The notes under the pieces: generated by a model
What the model was told of the DNA's origin: nothing
What the model saw: only the letters and a program-made list of their open reading frames with translations
The model's database searches: none
Program-made: the position numbers and the translations under genes
Part shown: positions 35,841-45,362 of the stretch, in pieces
How the letters are laid out: every line of letters begins with the position of its first letter
Position numbering within the stretch: the first letter of the stretch is position 1
NCBI GenBank assembly: GCA_027483945.1
Contig: JAIXTM010000018.1
Coordinates: forward strand, 372,001-436,000
Origin: Hyphomicrobiales bacterium
Lineage (GTDB): Bacteria; Pseudomonadota; Alphaproteobacteria; Rhizobiales; Beijerinckiaceae
Length of the DNA: 64,000 bases
Direction of reading: 5' to 3'

Positions 35841-36863
35841 ATGTCCATGACCGGCCTCAGCGTCCAGGGTTCCGATCCGACCAGCCTCGACCAGGGCGTG
35901 GTCGCCGCCGCCGAGGGCGCGCTGGAGCGCCTCGGCCAGGCGCGGGACGCGATCCGCTCCGTCATCTTCGGCCAGGACGAAGTGGTGACCCTCGCCCTCG
36001 TCACCGTACTGGCCGGCGGCCACGGCCTTCTGGTCGGCGTGCCCGGCCTCGCCAAGACCAAGCTCGTCGACACGATGGGCACGGTGCTTGGGCTCGACGC
36101 AAGGCGCGTACAGTTCACGCCGGACCTCATGCCCTCGGACATTCTGGGCAGCGAAGTGCTGGAGGAGAGCGCTGACCACAAGCGCGCCTTCCGTTTCATC
36201 AAGGGTCCGGTCTTCGCCCAGCTCCTGATGGCGGACGAGATCAACCGCGCCAGCCCGCGCACCCAGTCGGCCCTCCTGCAGGCCATGCAGGAAGGGTTCG
36301 TCTCGGTCGCCGGCGAGCGCCACGATTTGCCGCGCCCCTTCCACGTCCTCGCCACGCAGAACCCGATCGAGCAGGAAGGCACCTATCCGCTGCCGGAGGC
36401 GCAGCTCGACCGTTTCCTCCTGCAGATCGACGTGAACTATCCGGACCGCGCCGCCGAGAAGCGGATGCTGCTGGAGACGACCGGATCCGGAGAGAGCCGG
36501 CCGGTGGCGGCTCTCGACACCGACGGTCTCATGGCCGTGCAGCGCCTCGTCCGCCGCCTGCCGGTGGGGGAAAGCGTCGTGGACGCGATCCTCGACCTCG
36601 TCCGCTCCGCCCGCCCGGGCGACGGTGCGCCGGAAGTGGCCGACAAGCTCGCCTGGGGTCCCGGCCCGCGCGCCAGCCAGGCGCTGATGCTCGCGACCCG
36701 CGCCAAGGCGCTGATCGAGGGCCGCCTCGCCCCGTCCATCGACGACGTGGTGGCGCTCGCCGAGCCGGTGCTGAAGCACCGCATCGCGCTGACCTTCGCG
36801 GCGCGGGCCGAAGGCGAGACGGTCGAGGCCATCGTCCGGCGCCTGACGGCGCGGCTCGGGTAA
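35841..36863 (+). CDS. MoxR family AAA+ ATPase
   Basis: A 340-residue AAA+ chaperone-like ATPase. Walker A is GVPGLAKTKL, Walker B is LLMADEINRASPRTQSALL, sensor 1 is VLATQNPIEQEGTYPLPEAQLDRF, and the lid domain follows. MoxR proteins help assemble or activate complexes that contain VWA-domain proteins. It heads a four-gene unit with DUF58 and two large membrane proteins; the next gene starts 4 bases after its stop. The start has only a GAGG twelve bases upstream. Confidence 0.93.
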   Translation: MSMTGLSVQGSDPTSLDQGVVAAAEGALERLGQARDAIRSVIFGQDEVVTLALVTVLAGGHGLLVGVPGLAKTKLVDTMGTVLGLDARRVQFTPDLMPSDILGSEVLEESADHKRAFRFIKGPVFAQLLMADEINRASPRTQSALLQAMQEGFVSVAGERHDLPRPFHVLATQNPIEQEGTYPLPEAQLDRFLLQIDVNYPDRAAEKRMLLETTGSGESRPVAALDTDGLMAVQRLVRRLPVGESVVDAILDLVRSARPGDGAPEVADKLAWGPGPRASQALMLATRAKALIEGRLAPSIDDVVALAEPVLKHRIALTFAARAEGETVEAIVRRLTARLG

Positions 36864-36867
36864 GGGC

Positions 36868-37791
36868 ATGGCGAAGGTCCGCGTCCTCGACGAGACCGGC
36901 CGCCAACCGGGACATCCCGTCCAGGCCAGCGCGCTTGAGCTGGCGGCGCGGCTGCCGCATCTCATGCTCGAGGCCAGGCGGGTGCTCGCTGCCGTCAGCG
37001 GCGTCCACGGCCGGCGCCGGGCGGGCCCCGGCGAGGCGTTCTGGCAGTTCCGCGCCTTCGCTCCGGGCGAAGCGGCGCAGCGGGTCGACTGGCGCCGCTC
37101 CGCGCGCGACGACCGGCTCTATGTCCGCGAGCGCGAATGGGAGGCCGCCCACAGCGTCCATCTCTGGATCGACCGCTCGCCCTCCATGGCCTACATCTCC
37201 TCGCTGGCGGCCGCGTCCAAGGCCGAGCGCGCGCTCGTGCTGGGGCTCGCCCTCTCCGATGCGCTGGTGGAAGCCGGCGAGCGGGTCGGCCTGATGGGCC
37301 TGATGCCGCCTCGCGCGTCACGCCGCATCGCAGAGCGGCTGGCGGAGACGCTTCTGCTGGACAAGGCCGGGCAGGACGCGGACCTGCCGCCCGGTGACGC
37401 TCTTCCGCCCCAGGCCGAGATCATCCTCATCACCGACGCGCTGGTCCCGGCGGAGGATTTCGCCCGGCGCATCGCTTCCATCGCGGCGCGCGGCGCCAAG
37501 GGCCATGTGATCCGCATCGTCGATCCGGTCGAGGAGACGTTCCCCTTCGATGGCGAGGCGGTGCTGGAGGATGTGGAGGGCCGCGCCGACCTTCGCGTCG
37601 GCGACGCCCGCGCCTGGGGCGCCATGTACCGCGAGCGCTTCGTCCAGCACGGACGCGCCATCGCGGAGGCCTGCCTGAAGCGCGGCTGGTCGGTCACCGT
37701 CCACCGCACCGATCGCCCGGCCACCGAGCCGGCCTTGCGCGTGCTGGGCATCCTGGCCGGCGGCGGCATCCAGCGGCAGGGAGCGGCCTGA
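36868..37791 (+). CDS. DUF58 domain protein
   Basis: A 307-residue soluble protein with the DUF58 core (PGEAFWQFRAFAPGEAAQRVDWRRSARDDRLYVRE) leading into a VWA-like fold (HLWIDRSPSMAY, resembling a MIDAS DxSxS with Pro in place). It is the usual partner of MoxR ATPases. Its stop overlaps the next start by one base (TGATG). Confidence 0.92.
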   Translation: MAKVRVLDETGRQPGHPVQASALELAARLPHLMLEARRVLAAVSGVHGRRRAGPGEAFWQFRAFAPGEAAQRVDWRRSARDDRLYVREREWEAAHSVHLWIDRSPSMAYISSLAAASKAERALVLGLALSDALVEAGERVGLMGLMPPRASRRIAERLAETLLLDKAGQDADLPPGDALPPQAEIILITDALVPAEDFARRIASIAARGAKGHVIRIVDPVEETFPFDGEAVLEDVEGRADLRVGDARAWGAMYRERFVQHGRAIAEACLKRGWSVTVHRTDRPATEPALRVLGILAGGGIQRQGAA

Positions 37792-40610
37792 TGGGTGCAC
37801 TCTCCGCCCTCGTCTTCTCTGCGCCGGCTGTGCTCGCGGCCCTGGCGGCGCTTCCCGTCCTCTGGTGGCTCCTGCGCGTGACGCCGCCCCGGCCGCGGCG
37901 CGTGCCCTTCCCGCCACTTCGCATCGTCATGGACATGATCCCCGAGCGGCAGACGCCCTCGCGCACACCCTGGTGGCTGCTGGCTTTGCGGCTTGCCATC
38001 GCCGGGCTCGCGATCCTCGCCGCCGCAGGACCGGTCTGGCAGCCGGACGCGCTGCCCGCGACTGGTTCGCGCGGGCCGATGCTGCTCGTCATCGACAATT
38101 CCGCCACCGCCGCCCATGACTGGCCCGACCGGGTGAGGCTCGCCGGCGCGCGGATCGACGCCGCCGCGCGGGCCGGCCGCGCCGTCGCACTCGTCGCAAC
38201 CGCGGACGCGCCCGGCGAGATCGCCCCGCTGAGCCCAGCCGCGGCGCAGGAACGTCTCCAGGCTCTGGAGCCGGCGCCCTTCGTCGCCAGCCGCGATGCC
38301 CATGCCGCGACGGTCGCCGCTTTCCTGCAGGCCCAGCCAGCCGCGGAGCCGGTGTTCATCACCGACCGCGTCCGCGTTGCGGCGCAGGAGGATGGCGGAG
38401 CGCTCGCCTCCGCGCTCCGCGCCCGGACCGGCATCGTCCATGCAGCGCCGAGCGCGACACCGCTCGCGCTCGTCGAGGTCGCCAATCGCGCCGACGGCCT
38501 CTTCGCGCGGATCGTGCGCGCCGAGCCGAACGGCCGCGAGGGCGCGACTATCATCGCGAGCGACGCGCGCGGCCTGCCCCTGGCGCGGGCGGAGGCCCGG
38601 TTCGCCCCGGGCGCCACCGAGACGGAGGCCCGGTTCGACCTGCCGCTGGAGTTGCGCAACGCCGTTGCCCGCGCCGAGATCGAGGGCGAGCGCTCGGCGG
38701 CCGCCGTCACGCTGGTGGACGAGCGCAGCCGGCGCCGGCGCGTCGGCGTCGTCAGCGGGGCGAGCGCGGACCTCGCCCAGCCGCTCCTGTCCCCGACCTA
38801 TTACGTCTCCCGCGCCCTTGCCCCCTTCGCCGACGTGCGCGAGGGCCGCGGCGGCGCCTCCGAGGCGGTCTCGCGGTTGCTGGAGGAGAACGCCTCGGTC
38901 ATCGTCCTCGCCGATGTCGGGGCGCTCGACCGGGACGTCACGGAGCGCCTGACGCGCTTCGTCGAGGAAGGCGGCATGCTGATCCGCTTCGCCGGAACGC
39001 GCCTCGCTGCCGGCGGCGACGAGCTTATTCCCGTGCGGCTGCGGCGCGGCGGGCGCAGCCTGGGCGGGTCGCTGTCCTGGGACAGTCCCAAGACCATCGC
39101 GACATTCACGCCGAACGGGCCTTTCGCATCCCTGCGCCCGACGCGGGAGGTCGTGGTGCGGCGGCAGATCCTCGCCGAGCCCGACGCCCAGATCACGCAG
39201 CGGACCTGGGCTGCGCTCGACGACGGCACGCCGATCGTCACCGGCGAACGTCGCGGCCAGGGCCATATCGCCCTCTTCCATATGACGGCGGACCCGTCCT
39301 GGTCGAACCTACCGCTGTCGGGCCTTTTCGTGGACATGCTCCGAGAACTGGTCAACCTGTCCGGCCGGGCCGTGCCCGGCGGCGAGCGGGCGGATGCCCA
39401 GGCCCCGCCCCTGTCGCCGCGCGTCATCCTCGACGGGTTCGGCACGGCGGGCTCCCCGCCCGCCACCGCCAAGCCGGCGCCCCGCAACTTCGCGGCCCGG
39501 GCCGGCGCCGACCACCCGGCCGGGCTCTACGGTCCGGCGGACGGGTCGCTCGCCGTCAACGTGCTGCTGCCGGCCGACAGGCTCGCCCCGCTCGACCTCG
39601 CGCCCTTCGGCGGGACCGTCGCCCCCATCGTGGCGGGGACCAGCGTCGATCTGCGCGGTCCGGCCCTTGCGGCGGCGCTCGGGCTCCTTGTCGTCGACAC
39701 GCTGCTGCTCGCCCTGATGGGCGGGCTCGGCGCCGGCGCCCTGTCCCGCCGCCGTCGTGCCGCCGCCGCAACGCTTTTGCTTCTTGGCGGAGCCGGCCTG
39801 GCGCTGGCGCCTCTCCTGCCTGCGCTCGCGCAGGAGGCCGGCCAGGCGCAGCCGCGGCCTCCGATCCGCAAGGAGGACGTGCAGGCCGCCTTCCAGACGC
39901 GCCTGGCCTATATCGTCACCGGCGACGCCCAGACAGATGCGGCGAGCCGTGCAGGGCTGCAGGGCCTGACGGCCGCGCTCGCGGTGCGCACCGCGTTCGA
40001 GCCGGGCGACCCGATCGGCGTCGATCCGGCAAGGGACGAGCTCTCGGTCTATCCGCTGATCTACTGGCCGGTGGTCGTCGGCCGGCCGCTGCCGACCGAC
40101 GCGGCTTTGCGGCGCATCGACGCCTTCATGAAGGGCGGCGGCACGATCGTGTTCGATACGCGCGACGCGCCGTCCACGCGGCCGGGCGGCGAGCCGACGC
40201 CGGCGACGCTGCAATTGCGGCGCATGCTGGCGACGCTCGACATCCCCGAGCTGGAAACGCTGCCGCGCGACCACGTCCTCACCAAGGCGTTCTACCTGAT
40301 CGACGAACTGCCGGGCCGCCACGCCACGGGGCGGACCTGGATCGAGGCGCTGCCGCCCGTGCCGGATGGCGAGGAACGCCCCGCGCGTTCGGGCGACGGC
40401 ATCTCGCCCATCGTCATCACCGGCAACGACCTTGCGGCGGCCTGGGCGGTCGACCGCGACGGCAACCCGATATACCCGGTCTCCGGCACCGAGCGACAGC
40501 GCGAGATGGCGCTGCGCGGGGGCATCAACCTCGTCATGTATGCGCTGACCGGCAACTACAAGACCGATCAGGTCCATGTGGGGCCGCTGCTGGAGCGGCT
40601 CGGACAATGA
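37791..40610 (+). CDS. BatA-like / DUF4159 large membrane protein
   Basis: A 939-residue protein. The N-terminus has two membrane helices around a BatA-type segment (WWLLRVTPPRPRRVPFPPLRI), followed by a VWA-like periplasmic region (LLVIDNSATAAHDWPDR). Hydrophobic helices recur at about 620-650 and 665-690, and the last about 240 residues are DUF4159 (YPLIYWPVVVGRPLPTDAALRRIDAFMKGGG). The DUF58-BatA-DUF4159 order is common in alphaproteobacteria, and the complex is thought to act in the envelope, but its job is unknown. Confidence 0.88.
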   Translation: MGALSALVFSAPAVLAALAALPVLWWLLRVTPPRPRRVPFPPLRIVMDMIPERQTPSRTPWWLLALRLAIAGLAILAAAGPVWQPDALPATGSRGPMLLVIDNSATAAHDWPDRVRLAGARIDAAARAGRAVALVATADAPGEIAPLSPAAAQERLQALEPAPFVASRDAHAATVAAFLQAQPAAEPVFITDRVRVAAQEDGGALASALRARTGIVHAAPSATPLALVEVANRADGLFARIVRAEPNGREGATIIASDARGLPLARAEARFAPGATETEARFDLPLELRNAVARAEIEGERSAAAVTLVDERSRRRRVGVVSGASADLAQPLLSPTYYVSRALAPFADVREGRGGASEAVSRLLEENASVIVLADVGALDRDVTERLTRFVEEGGMLIRFAGTRLAAGGDELIPVRLRRGGRSLGGSLSWDSPKTIATFTPNGPFASLRPTREVVVRRQILAEPDAQITQRTWAALDDGTPIVTGERRGQGHIALFHMTADPSWSNLPLSGLFVDMLRELVNLSGRAVPGGERADAQAPPLSPRVILDGFGTAGSPPATAKPAPRNFAARAGADHPAGLYGPADGSLAVNVLLPADRLAPLDLAPFGGTVAPIVAGTSVDLRGPALAAALGLLVVDTLLLALMGGLGAGALSRRRRAAAATLLLLGGAGLALAPLLPALAQEAGQAQPRPPIRKEDVQAAFQTRLAYIVTGDAQTDAASRAGLQGLTAALAVRTAFEPGDPIGVDPARDELSVYPLIYWPVVVGRPLPTDAALRRIDAFMKGGGTIVFDTRDAPSTRPGGEPTPATLQLRRMLATLDIPELETLPRDHVLTKAFYLIDELPGRHATGRTWIEALPPVPDGEERPARSGDGISPIVITGNDLAAAWAVDRDGNPIYPVSGTERQREMALRGGINLVMYALTGNYKTDQVHVGPLLERLGQ

Positions 40611-42700
40611 TTCCAGGCCTCTCCCTCTCCCCGCTCGTCCCCATCTGGCTGCTCGCCACGCTCGCCGTCGTGGCGCTGCTGGCGGCTATCCTCGCCGTCG
40701 CCGCGCGCCGGGGCGCGGGTCTCGTGCGCGCGCTGGCGCTCGTCCTGCTGCTCGCGGCCCTCACCAATCCTTCGCTTGTCAACCGGCAGACCGAGCCGGT
40801 GAAGGACGTCGTGGCGGTCGCGGTCGATCGGTCCCTGTCCCAGACGCTCGGCGGCCGCACGGCGCAGACCGAGGCTGCGGTCCGGGAGATCGAGGCGCGG
40901 CTGAAGGAAATGCCGGGAGTCGAGCCGCGCATCGTTACGGTCGGCGACGCCGAAAACGGCGACGGCACGCGGCTTTTCGGCAGCCTTGCCCAGGCGCTGG
41001 CGGACGTGCCGCCGGAGCGAATCGCGGGCGCCCTCCTCCTGACCGACGGCGTCGTCCACGACATTCCGCGCGATGCGGCGGCCCTCGGCTTCCGCGCCCC
41101 GGTCCACGCGCTCGTCACCGGCCGCGCGAACGAGCGGGACCGGCGGATCGTTCTGGTGGACGCACCGCGCTTCGGCCTCGTCGGCAAGGACCAGGTGATC
41201 CGGGCCCGTCTCGACGAGCGCGGCGGCCCGGGCCGCGCCCGGGTGGTCGTGCGCCGCGACGGCCAGCAGATCGCGACCCTGCAGGCCACGGCCGGCCCGG
41301 TCCTCTCGATTCCCGTCCGGATCGAGCATGGCGGACCGAACGTCGTGGAGATCGAGGTCGAGCCCTTGGAGGGCGAACTCACGCCGGTCAACAACCGCGC
41401 GGTCGTCACGATCGAAGGCATCCGGGAGAAGCTGCGCGTTCTGCTCGTCTCCGGCGAACCCCATTCGGGCGAGCGGACCTGGCGCAACCTGCTCAAGTCC
41501 GACGCGAATGTGGACCTTGTCCACTTCACCATCCTGCGGCCGCCGGAGAAGCAGGACGGGACGCCGATCAACGAATTGTCGCTGATCGCCTTCCCGACGC
41601 GCGAGCTGTTCCAGATCAAGATCAAGGAATTCGACCTGATCATCCTGGACCGCTACGCGAACCAGTCGATCCTGCCCTCGCTCTATTACGACAACATCGC
41701 CCGCTACGTTCGCGACGGCGGCGCGCTGATGGTCGCTGCGGGTCCGGAATATTCGGGACCCGCGAGCCTGGCGCGCACGCCGCTCGCTCCGGTCCTGCCC
41801 GCTCTGCCCGACGGGCAGGTGGTGGAGGACCCCTACCGGGCGCTCATCACCGATCGGGGCGTGCGCCATCCGGTGACCCGCGACCTGCCGGGCTCCAACA
41901 CCGAGCCGCCCTCCTGGGGCGAGTGGCTGCGGATCGTCGGCTCGCGCAACGTGCGCGGCGAGACCGTGATGACCGGTTCAGGCGAGCGGCCGCTCGTCGT
42001 CCTCAACCGCGAGGGCAAGGGCCGCGTCGCGCTTCTCCTGTCGGACCATGCCTGGCTCTGGGCGCGTGGCTTCCGCGACGGCGGACCCCACGTGGACCTG
42101 CTGCGGCGTCTCAGCCACTGGCTGATGAAGGAGCCGGAGCTCGAAGAGGAGGCGCTGCGCGCCTACGCCACCGGCTCCACCATCTCCATCGAGCGCCAGA
42201 CCATGGCGGAGACTGCAGCCCCGGCGCGCCTCACCTCGCCGGGCGGAGCCGTACGCGAGGTGCCGCTGACGCAGCTCAAGCCGGGCCTGTTCTCGGGCAA
42301 TGTGGAGAGCCGGGAACTCGGCCTGCACCGGGTCGACCATGGCGACCTGACGGCATTCGTCGGGTTGGGACCCGCCAATCCGCGCGAACTGGTCGACGTG
42401 TTCAGCGACACCGAGCGGCTGCGGCCGTTGGCGGAGGCGAGCGGCGGCTCGTCCCGGCGCATTGCCGCCGAGCCTTCCGGCGCGCTCGCGCTGCCGCGGA
42501 TCGTCGCGCTGCGCGCGGGTACCAGCTTCGCCGGGTCCGACTGGATCGGCATCCGCCCCACCGACAGCGCCCGCGTCACCGGCATCAGCCTTCTGCCGCT
42601 GATGCTGGGCGCGATGGGGCTGCTCCTGCTGCTGGTGCCGCTCGTCGCGGCCTGGCTGGTGGAAGGCGGCCGCCTGCGCCGGCGGGAACCGGCCGCCTGA
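40607..42700 (+). CDS. Membrane protein with glutamine-amidotransferase-like domain
   Basis: A 697-residue protein with two N-terminal helices (about 9-30 and 36-56), a VWA-like segment (VVAVAVDRSLSQTLGGR), a middle class-I amidotransferase-like fold (LRVLLVSGEPHSGERTWRNLL, then FDLIILDRYANQSILPSLYYDNIARYVRDGGALMV), and a C-terminal helix (about 663-685). The catalytic Cys of true amidotransferases is not apparent, so this is probably a non-enzymatic member. It overlaps the preceding stop (ATGA) and completes the MoxR unit. Confidence 0.82.
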   Translation: MIPGLSLSPLVPIWLLATLAVVALLAAILAVAARRGAGLVRALALVLLLAALTNPSLVNRQTEPVKDVVAVAVDRSLSQTLGGRTAQTEAAVREIEARLKEMPGVEPRIVTVGDAENGDGTRLFGSLAQALADVPPERIAGALLLTDGVVHDIPRDAAALGFRAPVHALVTGRANERDRRIVLVDAPRFGLVGKDQVIRARLDERGGPGRARVVVRRDGQQIATLQATAGPVLSIPVRIEHGGPNVVEIEVEPLEGELTPVNNRAVVTIEGIREKLRVLLVSGEPHSGERTWRNLLKSDANVDLVHFTILRPPEKQDGTPINELSLIAFPTRELFQIKIKEFDLIILDRYANQSILPSLYYDNIARYVRDGGALMVAAGPEYSGPASLARTPLAPVLPALPDGQVVEDPYRALITDRGVRHPVTRDLPGSNTEPPSWGEWLRIVGSRNVRGETVMTGSGERPLVVLNREGKGRVALLLSDHAWLWARGFRDGGPHVDLLRRLSHWLMKEPELEEEALRAYATGSTISIERQTMAETAAPARLTSPGGAVREVPLTQLKPGLFSGNVESRELGLHRVDHGDLTAFVGLGPANPRELVDVFSDTERLRPLAEASGGSSRRIAAEPSGALALPRIVALRAGTSFAGSDWIGIRPTDSARVTGISLLPLMLGAMGLLLLLVPLVAAWLVEGGRLRRREPAA

Positions 42701-42706
42701 CGCGGA

Positions 42707-43207
42707 TCAGCGCCGCGGGCGGACCGGGCCCTTCGCCTCGTCCAGCGCGCCATCCGCCAGGCTCAGCGCGAGGAATCGCTCGGGATTGACCGGGCCCGGC
42801 AGCAGGAGCTGGCCCCGCGGCACCGGCTGGAAGCCGAAGCGCGCATAATAGGGTGCGTCTCCAACCAGCAGGATCAGGCGATGGCCGCCCTGCCCCGCCG
42901 CCTCGATGGCGCGGCGCATCAGGCCACCGCCGATGCCCCGGCCCTCGAAGGCCGGGTCGACGGTGAGCGGGCCGAGCATGAGGCCGGGTACCGGCCCCGC
43001 CCAGACCGGGGACTGCCAGACCGAGCCGACGATGAGCGTCCCCACCAGGGCGGTGAAGGACAGCGCCGCCTCGTGGCCCGCGCCCTCGCGCAGGCGGAAG
43101 GCGGTGCGGGCGAAGCGGCCGGGGCCGAAGGCCCGCTCGTGGAGCCGGTCGATGGCGGCACGGTCGGCAGGAAATTCAGGGCGGATGACGAGGGACAGTT
43201 CGGTCAT
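42707..43207 (-). CDS. GNAT family N-acetyltransferase
   Basis: A 166-residue acetyl-CoA-dependent acyltransferase. The acetyl-CoA pyrophosphate loop is VDPAFEGRGIGGGLMRRAIEAA, preceded by the LGPLTV strand and followed by YYARFGFQPV, the usual YxxxGF element. The substrate is unknown. It is convergent with the MoxR operon and separated from the flavoprotein gene upstream by about 158 bases that hold only a GC-rich hairpin (43263-43281). Confidence 0.87.
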   Translation of the reverse strand: MTELSLVIRPEFPADRAAIDRLHERAFGPGRFARTAFRLREGAGHEAALSFTALVGTLIVGSVWQSPVWAGPVPGLMLGPLTVDPAFEGRGIGGGLMRRAIEAAGQGGHRLILLVGDAPYYARFGFQPVPRGQLLLPGPVNPERFLALSLADGALDEAKGPVRPRR

Positions 43208-43365
43208 GGTCGGGCGCGCGGGTTCCGGGCGGAGAGCCGATGGGCGACAGCGGGGTTCAGCCGGCCGGGCATGGCCCGGCCGTCACGTCCGTCAGCGTCG
43301 TCGCAGCGCCTTCGTCATGAGCGCCGCCGTAGCATGGCGGTGCCCGTCTCGTCCACGTCCCGCTA

Positions 43366-44754
43366 TCAGGAGGCCGCCGCAGCAGCCTGCCCGGCGATGC
43401 GGCCCAGCGCGACGGCGGTGAGGAGGCCGTTGCCGGAGAGATAGCCCGAGGCATGCGGGCCGGAGACGCCGCAGGCCGCGCCCCCGGCTGCATAGAGGTT
43501 CGGCAGTGCCGTGCCGTCCGGCCGCAGGACGCGGGCATTGCCATCGACGACGAGACCACCCTGCGTATGAAAAAGCGCGCCGGTGACCTTCACCGCGTGG
43601 AAGGGCGGCACGAGCTGAGGCGTTCCGGCAAACGATCGGCCGAACCCGTCGGTCGCGGCGTCGCGCTTCATCGCCTCGACCTCCTCGATCGTCGCGGTCA
43701 GCGCGTCCTCGGGCAGGCCAAGCCGGCGGGCCAGGCCCGGCGCATCGTCGGCCGTTAGGATCGCGCCCTGCGCCTCCGCCTGGCGGAAATCCTCGAACTG
43801 GCGCGCGATCGCGGCGATGCGCCCGTCGAAGATCGTCCAGGCGAGGCCGCCCGGTTGTTGAAGAACGGTCGCCGCCTGCTCCGAATAGCCATGCGTCTCG
43901 TCCGAGAAACGCCGGCCTTGCGCATTCACCTGGAATCCGCCCTCGGTGATGGTCGCCCAGGTGATCAGGATGCCGTGGGGATGAGCCACCGAGCCGTGAC
44001 CCTGGTGGCCCGAGAGGTGGCGCGTGGCGGCGCCGAGCGCCGCCCCCCACTGGATCGCATCGCCCTGGTTGCCGGGATGGCCGAAATAGAGCGCGTCGGC
44101 GAGTTGCGGGATGTGCTCGCGCACCAGTTCCGGATTGCCGCCATAGCCGTTGCAGGCGAGGACCAGCGCGCCGCAACCGATGCGCTCGGCCGAGCCGTCC
44201 GGGCGCTCGATCCCGACGCCGGCGATGCGCGCGCCATCGGCGAGAAGCGCCGTCGCCCTCGCCTCGCACAGGAGTTCGACGCCAGCCGCGAGCGCGGCCT
44301 CGCGCAGCGCATCCATGAGCTCGGCGCCGGAGCGGGTCGGGAGGCCGTGCATCCGGTAGGCGGAGTGGCCGGGATAGCGGAAATTGTCGATGACGGAGAA
44401 GGCAAGACCGTGCCGGTCGGCCAGCCATTCCAGCGCCGGCCCCACGGAATGCGTGACCAGATGCGTCAGGTCGGGATCGGCGAGGTTCCCGGCCTTGGCC
44501 TGGATGTCCGAAGCGGCGAGCGCCGGGCTGTCCTCGATGCCGGCTTCCAGCTGCCAGCGCGTGCCCGCCGCCGGAATCAGCCCGGCCGAGAGGGCCGTGG
44601 AACCGCTCGGCACCGCGTCGCGCTCCAGCACCAGCACCTCGGCGCCCGCCTCGCGAGCCGCCAGGGCCGCTATAAGGCCGGCCGCGCCGCCTCCGACGAT
44701 CACGACTGGAAAGGCGACATCGAACGCGATGCCGGACGCCTCGCGGACGCTCAC
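43366..44754 (-). CDS. FAD-binding flavoprotein, fumarate reductase/succinate dehydrogenase-like
   Basis: A 462-residue soluble FAD_binding_2 protein. The N-terminal Rossmann fold is VVIVGGGAAGLIAALAAREAGA, with ERDAVPSGSTALSAG behind it. The C-terminal GG-motif is LPNLYAAGGAACGVSGPHASGYLSGNG. The family includes tricarballylate dehydrogenase (TcuA), urocanate and fumarate reductases and 3-ketosteroid dehydrogenases, so it may oxidise or reduce a C-C bond next to a carboxylate or carbonyl. The start is a GTG overlapping the hydrolase stop. Last gene of the 13-gene catabolic cluster; direction of reaction and substrate unknown. Confidence 0.85.
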   Translation of the reverse strand: MSVREASGIAFDVAFPVVIVGGGAAGLIAALAAREAGAEVLVLERDAVPSGSTALSAGLIPAAGTRWQLEAGIEDSPALAASDIQAKAGNLADPDLTHLVTHSVGPALEWLADRHGLAFSVIDNFRYPGHSAYRMHGLPTRSGAELMDALREAALAAGVELLCEARATALLADGARIAGVGIERPDGSAERIGCGALVLACNGYGGNPELVREHIPQLADALYFGHPGNQGDAIQWGAALGAATRHLSGHQGHGSVAHPHGILITWATITEGGFQVNAQGRRFSDETHGYSEQAATVLQQPGGLAWTIFDGRIAAIARQFEDFRQAEAQGAILTADDAPGLARRLGLPEDALTATIEEVEAMKRDAATDGFGRSFAGTPQLVPPFHAVKVTGALFHTQGGLVVDGNARVLRPDGTALPNLYAAGGAACGVSGPHASGYLSGNGLLTAVALGRIAGQAAAAAS

Positions 44755-45362
44755 GCGGCAACCTCGGCGATGGCCTCCGCCACCGTGCGCACCTTGCAGA
44801 CCGGGCGCAGCGCGTCGATGGCGGTGTCGTGGACGGCCTTGCTGAAGGCGGCACAGCCGTCGGACAGGACCGTCACGTCGAAATCGCGGACATGGGCGTC
44901 GCGGACGGTGGAAGCGACGCCGCCATTGGTGACGATGCCGCAGACATAGAGCTTCTCGATCCCGCACTTGCGCAGGACCCATTCCATCCGCGTCATGTAG
45001 AAGGCCGAGTAGGCGATCTTCTCCACCGTCAGGTCCGCCGGCTGGAGCCGTTCCACCAGAGCATGGCCCCAGGCGCCGGGGAGGAAGTCGCCCTTGCGAA
45101 GGAACGGCCGCAACTCCTTGAGATGCGGGGAGATCAGCGGCTCGCCGCCCTTGGCGGGAACGAGGGTGAACTGGGTGGAGACGACCCAGCCGCCGGCCCT
45201 GCGCAGGGCATCGGCCAGCGGCCCGACGCGCTCCGGCAGGGCTGCGATATCCGGGCTCGTCTGCCCCGCGCGGCCATAGGCGCCCTTTGGGTCGAGGAAG
45301 TCGTTCTGGAGATCGACGATGAGGAGCGCGGTGCGCTCCACCGGTATCGCAACTGCTGTCAT
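44751..45362 (-). CDS. Isochorismatase-fold hydrolase lacking the nucleophilic Cys
   Basis: A 203-residue member of the cysteine-hydrolase/isochorismatase superfamily. Asp17 (LLIVDLQNDF) and Lys115 (EKIAYSAFYMTR) of the usual Asp-Lys-Cys triad are present. At the nucleophile position the sequence reads CGIVTNGGVASTVRDA, so Gly148 replaces the Cys of nicotinamidases, N-carbamoylsarcosine amidase and maleamate amidase. Isochorismatases proper also lack that Cys. It may therefore hydrolyse by an acid/base route or act on a vinyl ether or enol substrate. Overlaps HyuA and the flavoprotein gene by 4 bases each. Confidence 0.85.
   Translation of the reverse strand: MTAVAIPVERTALLIVDLQNDFLDPKGAYGRAGQTSPDIAALPERVGPLADALRRAGGWVVSTQFTLVPAKGGEPLISPHLKELRPFLRKGDFLPGAWGHALVERLQPADLTVEKIAYSAFYMTRMEWVLRKCGIEKLYVCGIVTNGGVASTVRDAHVRDFDVTVLSDGCAAFSKAVHDTAIDALRPVCKVRTVAEAIAEVAA

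Noticed and set aside
43263-43281. GC-rich hairpin after the flavoprotein gene as an intrinsic terminator
   Set aside because: An 8-bp stem with a 3-base loop but no U-tract on either strand; at most a weak structural element.
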